This document shows, piece after piece, positions 5,733 through 8,429 of a stretch of DNA of 8,429 nt. The stretch spans positions 1 through 8,429 of the forward strand of contig JANWZU010000128.1 in the NCBI GenBank assembly GCA_025054795.1, read 5' to 3'. The position numbers and the translations under genes are program-made. Position 1 is the stretch's first letter. Each line of letters begins with the position of its first letter. Below the pieces are notes generated by a model, which was given only the letters and a program-made list of their open reading frames with translations, did not search any database and had not been told where the DNA came from. Source of the stretch: Candidatus Caldarchaeum sp. Lineage in GTDB: Archaea > Thermoproteota > Nitrososphaeria_A > Caldarchaeales > Caldarchaeaceae.

Positions 5733-6074
5733 GTGAAGATGGTTAAAGCTGTGATAAGGGCTGAAATGCTTGATGAGGTGAAGGAATGTCTGCAGCGGTT
5801 GGGCTACTCGGGTCTGACGGTTTATGAGGTTAGGGGCAGGGGTAGGCAGCAGGGAATATCGTGGAGTGTTAGAGGGAACGAGTTCAAGATAGACCTGATA
5901 CCTAAGCTGATGCTTGAAGTTGTCGTCGACGACGCCGACGTAGAGAAAGTGGTTGAGGAACTCAGGAAATCAGCCTACACAGGAAGCGTTGGAGACGGGA
6001 AGATATTCATCATACCTGTTGAGGAGGCTGTGAGGATAAGGACCGGCGAGAAGGGTGCTGAGGCTCTCAAGTAG
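5733..6074 (+). CDS. glnK: P-II nitrogen regulatory protein GlnK
   Basis: The P-II family protein senses ATP/ADP and 2-oxoglutarate and blocks the Amt pore. Using the GTG at 5733 gives 113 residues and MKMVKAVIR, which aligns without gaps to the MKKIDAIIK start of E. coli GlnB; GTG 5730 and ATG 5739 are alternatives. The T-loop is RGRGRQQGISWSVRGNEF with Q39 (2-oxoglutarate/Mg contact) in place. The B-loop TGSVGDGKIF and C-loop RIRTGE, which bind the nucleotide, are intact. Position 51, the tyrosine uridylylated in enteric bacteria, is phenylalanine, and position 46 is valine, so control by uridylylation is not expected. It directly follows amt, and its job is most likely regulation of that channel. 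Confidence 0.95.
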   Translation: MKMVKAVIRAEMLDEVKECLQRLGYSGLTVYEVRGRGRQQGISWSVRGNEFKIDLIPKLMLEVVVDDADVEKVVEELRKSAYTGSVGDGKIFIIPVEEAVRIRTGEKGAEALK

Positions 6075-6113
6075 AGATACACAGTCCGTCGAACGCCTGT
6101 TTAACGTAAACGT

Positions 6114-7319
6114 CTAAACCGTTTTCATCTTTTTCTCTTGAGCTGTCGGAAGCTTTTCAAGAAGCATTCTGACTGAGTGGACTGTTTCAACGCCTTCAAA
6201 ATAAGTTGCTCCCGTCGTGGAAAGGATGTAGGTCGGCAGGCCTTTCCCGAGGCTTTTCCGCAGAAGCTCCAAGTTCCGCACGTTTAAGCCGCCTATTGGT
6301 GGGCATGTGTAGACGACTGCGTCAGACACGTCAAAAGCGTTCACAGCCCTCTGAAACGTCTCCGCGCCTATCGGCTGGAACGGTTTCTCAGCCACCACGT
6401 TCAACCCCAGCGACGAAGCCACGTGGTAGTCTATGTCGTTTTCGTGAAGCACGCCTGTGTTGATGCGGTATCCTTGTTTCGTCAAGGCCCTGTATACTGG
6501 GGCGCCTGTCCCTGCGCCTGCTATGACGAAGACAGAGGGGCCTTGGTTCATCTCGGCGTCGGATGTGAACTCGACCGACAGAGTGGCTGGGGAGAGACGC
6601 AGCTTTTCATCCAAGCCGAAAGCATGAAGAAACCGTCTGTCCAACGCCATCGCCTCGGGGTCGTCTGCAACAACCACGTCGCCGTCGGCCACAAGCACTA
6701 GTTTGTCGGCGAACCTGAAGGCCAGCTCAAGCTCATGCGTTGAAGCCACGACTGTCAAGCCGTCGACGTGCGCCAGCCTCCGCAGAAGCGTGAAGACTTC
6801 GAGCCTCGACCTGCTGTCGAGATGGGTTGTTGGCTCGTCGAGTATCAGGGCTTGAGGCTGCTGGGCTAGGGCCCTCGCCATCACCACCCGCTGGAACTGG
6901 CCGTCGCTTAGCTCCGAGACTCTGCGTTCTCTAAGATGCGATACTGCTGTTTTCTCCATCGCCTCTTCGACAGCCTTCCTGTCCCTCGGGCCTAAGATGT
7001 GGGCCGGCCCCGTCCAAGGATATCTTCCCATGGCCACAACCTCCTCCACCGTCATGCCGCCGACGTCGGGCCTGCCCGTCAACACAGCAGCCACCATACG
7101 GGCCCTTCTCCGTGAGCTGATGCAGCTGAGATCCTCGCCCGAGAGATACACGGCTCCTGCGACGGGTTTCAGGATGGCGGCGAGTGTTTTCAGCAGAGTT
7201 GTCTTTCCCGATGCGTTGGGGCCGACGACGACCGTCAGCTCACCCGGCTGAAGCTCCAGCTCCACACTCGACACGACAACCCTGCGGCCGTAGCCCGCCG
7301 AAAGACGTGAAGCCTTCAT
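6114..7319 (-). CDS. BtuD/FepC-type importer ATPase with extra C-terminal domain
   Basis: The 401-residue protein is the ATPase of a cobalamin/Fe-siderophore class importer. Counting from the ATG at 7319: Walker A GPNASGKT at 33-40, signature LSDGQ at 137-141, Walker B ALILDEP at 157-163 and switch H195 in STHELE. The Q-loop glutamine seems to be replaced in VLTGRPDVGG (80-88), a variation I recall from some FepC-like subgroups. The ABC fold ends near residue 255. Residues about 260-390 form a second domain with a glycine-rich VFVIAGAGTG turn and alternating strands and helices. I recall a comparable extension on haloarchaeal BtuD proteins; its role is unknown. The start shares a base with the permease stop (TGATG), so the two are coupled. 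The ligand, cobalamin or an iron chelate, cannot be fixed. Confidence 0.9.
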   Translation of the reverse strand: MKASRLSAGYGRRVVVSSVELELQPGELTVVVGPNASGKTTLLKTLAAILKPVAGAVYLSGEDLSCISSRRRARMVAAVLTGRPDVGGMTVEEVVAMGRYPWTGPAHILGPRDRKAVEEAMEKTAVSHLRERRVSELSDGQFQRVVMARALAQQPQALILDEPTTHLDSRSRLEVFTLLRRLAHVDGLTVVASTHELELAFRFADKLVLVADGDVVVADDPEAMALDRRFLHAFGLDEKLRLSPATLSVEFTSDAEMNQGPSVFVIAGAGTGAPVYRALTKQGYRINTGVLHENDIDYHVASSLGLNVVAEKPFQPIGAETFQRAVNAFDVSDAVVYTCPPIGGLNVRNLELLRKSLGKGLPTYILSTTGATYFEGVETVHSVRMLLEKLPTAQEKKMKTV

Positions 7320-8287
7320 CAAACCGTTCTCCCGCTCCGCAGAAGCAGAACAAGTATCAACGGCGCTCCGAAGATGGATGTGATGGCTGTCGAAGGCAGG
7401 TCGAGGGGAGGCATGATGCTGCGGGCCGTTATGTCAGCCAGAACAGCAAGCGTGCCGCCCGTCAACCCGGACAAAGGTATGATGAACCTGTTGTCCACAG
7501 TCCTTGCCGCAAGCCTTGCGACGTGAGGTGCTGCGAGGCCGATGAACCCTATCGGGCCGGCTACAACCGTGGCCGCCGCAACGACCGACGAAGCCGCCGC
7601 AACAGTCGCAACCCGGGAGCCACGAACCCAGACACCCATCGAAGAAGCGGCCTCGTCTCCGAAGGCCAGCCCGTTCAACGGCTTCCCAAGCAGGAAGGCA
7701 ACAGCCAAGCCGGCTAGCATCAGCGGCAGGACGGGTTCGACGACGGACCATTTCGCAGCCGAGAATGTTCCGAGCGTCCAGAAGCTGAAGGCCCTAACCG
7801 TCTCGACTTCGGACAAAGTTATGATGAGCGTGGTTATTCCTGCGTTGAGGTAGCCGAGCATCACGCCGGCCAGCACAAGCCCTACGGATGTTTTTGCGAA
7901 AGTTGAGAAGAAGACGACTAGGAGCGAGGTGGCTGCTGCGCCCAAGGCTCCAGCTGTGTAGAGGGCGTAGGGGTCGTAAGTCTGCACAAACCCAAGACCG
8001 AGGCCAAGGACCAGCGTGATGGCTATCGCCAGCGAAGAGCCTGAGGAGATTCCGAGGATGAACGGGTCAGCCAGCGGGTTTCTGAAGAGCGACTGAAGCA
8101 TAGCTCCAGCCACGCCCAGCGAAACACCTGTGAGAACCGCCGCAGCAGTCCTTACAACACGGAGGTCGACGACTGCTCCGAGCAACGCCGAATCCCTGTT
8201 CAGCCCGAACAGATGCATCAGAACATGTTCGGTAGGCAGGCGGACGCTTCCAACCAGTACGGAGGAGAGGAACGAGACAAAAAGCAT
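7319..8287 (-). CDS. FecCD-family importer permease (BtuC-like)
   Basis: The permease is the transmembrane subunit of a type II importer for cobalamin, heme or iron chelates. Diagnostic FecCD segments, counted from the ATG at 8287, are RVVRTAAAVLTGVSLGVAGA (43-62), MLQSLFRNPLADPFILG (63-79), the cytoplasmic coupling region GDEAASSMGV (210-219) that contacts the ATPase, and GPIGFIGLAAPHVAR (244-258). About ten helices are expected. The ATG gives 322 residues but starts inside the first helix; the frame stays open for 13 codons back to the stop of the binding-protein gene and contains no ATG, GTG or TTG. A CTG at 8320-8318, six bases after AGGTGA, would restore a full first helix. Its stop overlaps the ATPase start as TGATG. 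Confidence 0.93.
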   Translation of the reverse strand: MLFVSFLSSVLVGSVRLPTEHVLMHLFGLNRDSALLGAVVDLRVVRTAAAVLTGVSLGVAGAMLQSLFRNPLADPFILGISSGSSLAIAITLVLGLGLGFVQTYDPYALYTAGALGAAATSLLVVFFSTFAKTSVGLVLAGVMLGYLNAGITTLIITLSEVETVRAFSFWTLGTFSAAKWSVVEPVLPLMLAGLAVAFLLGKPLNGLAFGDEAASSMGVWVRGSRVATVAAASSVVAAATVVAGPIGFIGLAAPHVARLAARTVDNRFIIPLSGLTGGTLAVLADITARSIMPPLDLPSTAITSIFGAPLILVLLLRSGRTV

Positions 8288-8326
8288 GGATGAGAGAAGC
8301 GGAAGGGCCCAGAGACGCAGGGGAAC

Positions 8327-8429
8327 TCACCTGAGCTGGACGAAGTACTTGAGGTCTGTGTCGTCGAAGCTCTTCGGGTAGAGGAGCGATGCGATGTCTG
8401 CGAACCAGCCTTCCGTGTCGTAGTAGCCG
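8327..8429 (-). CDS. periplasmic-type binding protein, C-terminal end (partial)
   Basis: The window edge cuts this gene; only its last 33 codons and the TGA at 8329-8327 are present. The fragment reads GYYDTEGWFADIASLLYPK and ends in DLKYFVQLR. This fits the C-terminus of binding proteins of the cobalamin/Fe-siderophore class, in which an aromatic-rich helix (WF.DIA..LYP) is common. It sits just upstream of a FecCD permease and an ATPase on the same strand, completing a BtuF-BtuC-BtuD-like order. In the cell the protein would be exported or membrane-anchored and deliver the ligand to the permease. Its N-terminus, signal and ligand site lie outside the window. Confidence 0.8.
   Translation of the reverse strand, partial: GYYDTEGWFADIASLLYPKSFDDTDLKYFVQLR

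Noticed and set aside
5924..5938. palindrome GTCGTCGACGAC inside glnK
   Set aside because: It falls in a coding run for Val-Val-Asp-Asp, and GTCGAC is common throughout this window; no reason to see a regulatory site.
7184..7717. 177-codon plus-strand ORF opposite the FecCD permease and ATPase
   Set aside because: Highly basic, motif-free product lying antisense to two clearly recognised genes.
1..8429. CRISPR arrays, insertion sequences, rRNA or tRNA genes, attachment sites
   Set aside because: No regularly spaced repeats, transposase motifs, terminal inverted repeats or RNA-gene signatures were seen on reading both strands.

Overview
The window reads as chromosomal DNA of an archaeon. The evidence is a Nop10-type H/ACA RNP protein gene, TATA-like boxes centred about 25-28 bases upstream of several start codons (the geometry of leaderless archaeal transcripts), a likely F420-type PPOX flavoprotein, and an ammonium transporter/P-II pair whose P-II lacks the bacterial uridylylation tyrosine. 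The moderately high G+C content and this gene mix would fit a thermophilic Thermoproteota lineage such as the Aigarchaeota/Caldiarchaeum group, but that placement is an inference and weakly held.

Layout from left to right. (1) 13-657, minus: a DUF3800 protein, clearly more AT-rich than the rest. (2) 719-2586, minus: a two-gene ABC exporter of the DrrA/DrrB (ABC-2) type, with ATPase then permease joined by a TGATG stop/start. (3) 2587-2834: a gap holding the exporter promoter and a possible 51-codon ORF that converges on the next gene. (4) 2835-3984, minus: a PPOX-family protein with its own promoter, and a short sugar-phosphate nucleotidyltransferase. (5) 4043-4261, plus: a divergent nop10, sharing one TATA element with the nucleotidyltransferase. 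(6) 4262-4504: a regulatory gap with a strong TATA box, two overlapping perfect inverted repeats placed where an operator would lie, and a roughly 170-base leader containing a 55-codon ORF. (7) 4505-6074, plus: amt and glnK. (8) 6114-8429, minus: the downstream end of a cobalamin/Fe-siderophore type importer: the last 33 codons of the binding protein, a FecCD permease, and an ATPase carrying an extra C-terminal domain.

How the genes work together. Amt conducts ammonium and GlnK is expected to plug it according to nitrogen/energy state. The promoter repeats offer a plausible point of nitrogen control. The 8429-6114 genes form a binding protein-permease-ATPase importer read in that order, with tightly coupled stop/start junctions. 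The 2586-719 pair is an independent exporter. The nucleotidyltransferase, PPOX protein, Nop10 and DUF3800 protein look like single-gene units with no visible functional link to their neighbours.

I did not find a clearly new multi-gene system. The points most worth following are the amt control region, the two unlisted small ORFs, the likely non-AUG start of the FecCD permease, the extra domain on the importer ATPase, and the atypical C-terminal half of Nop10.
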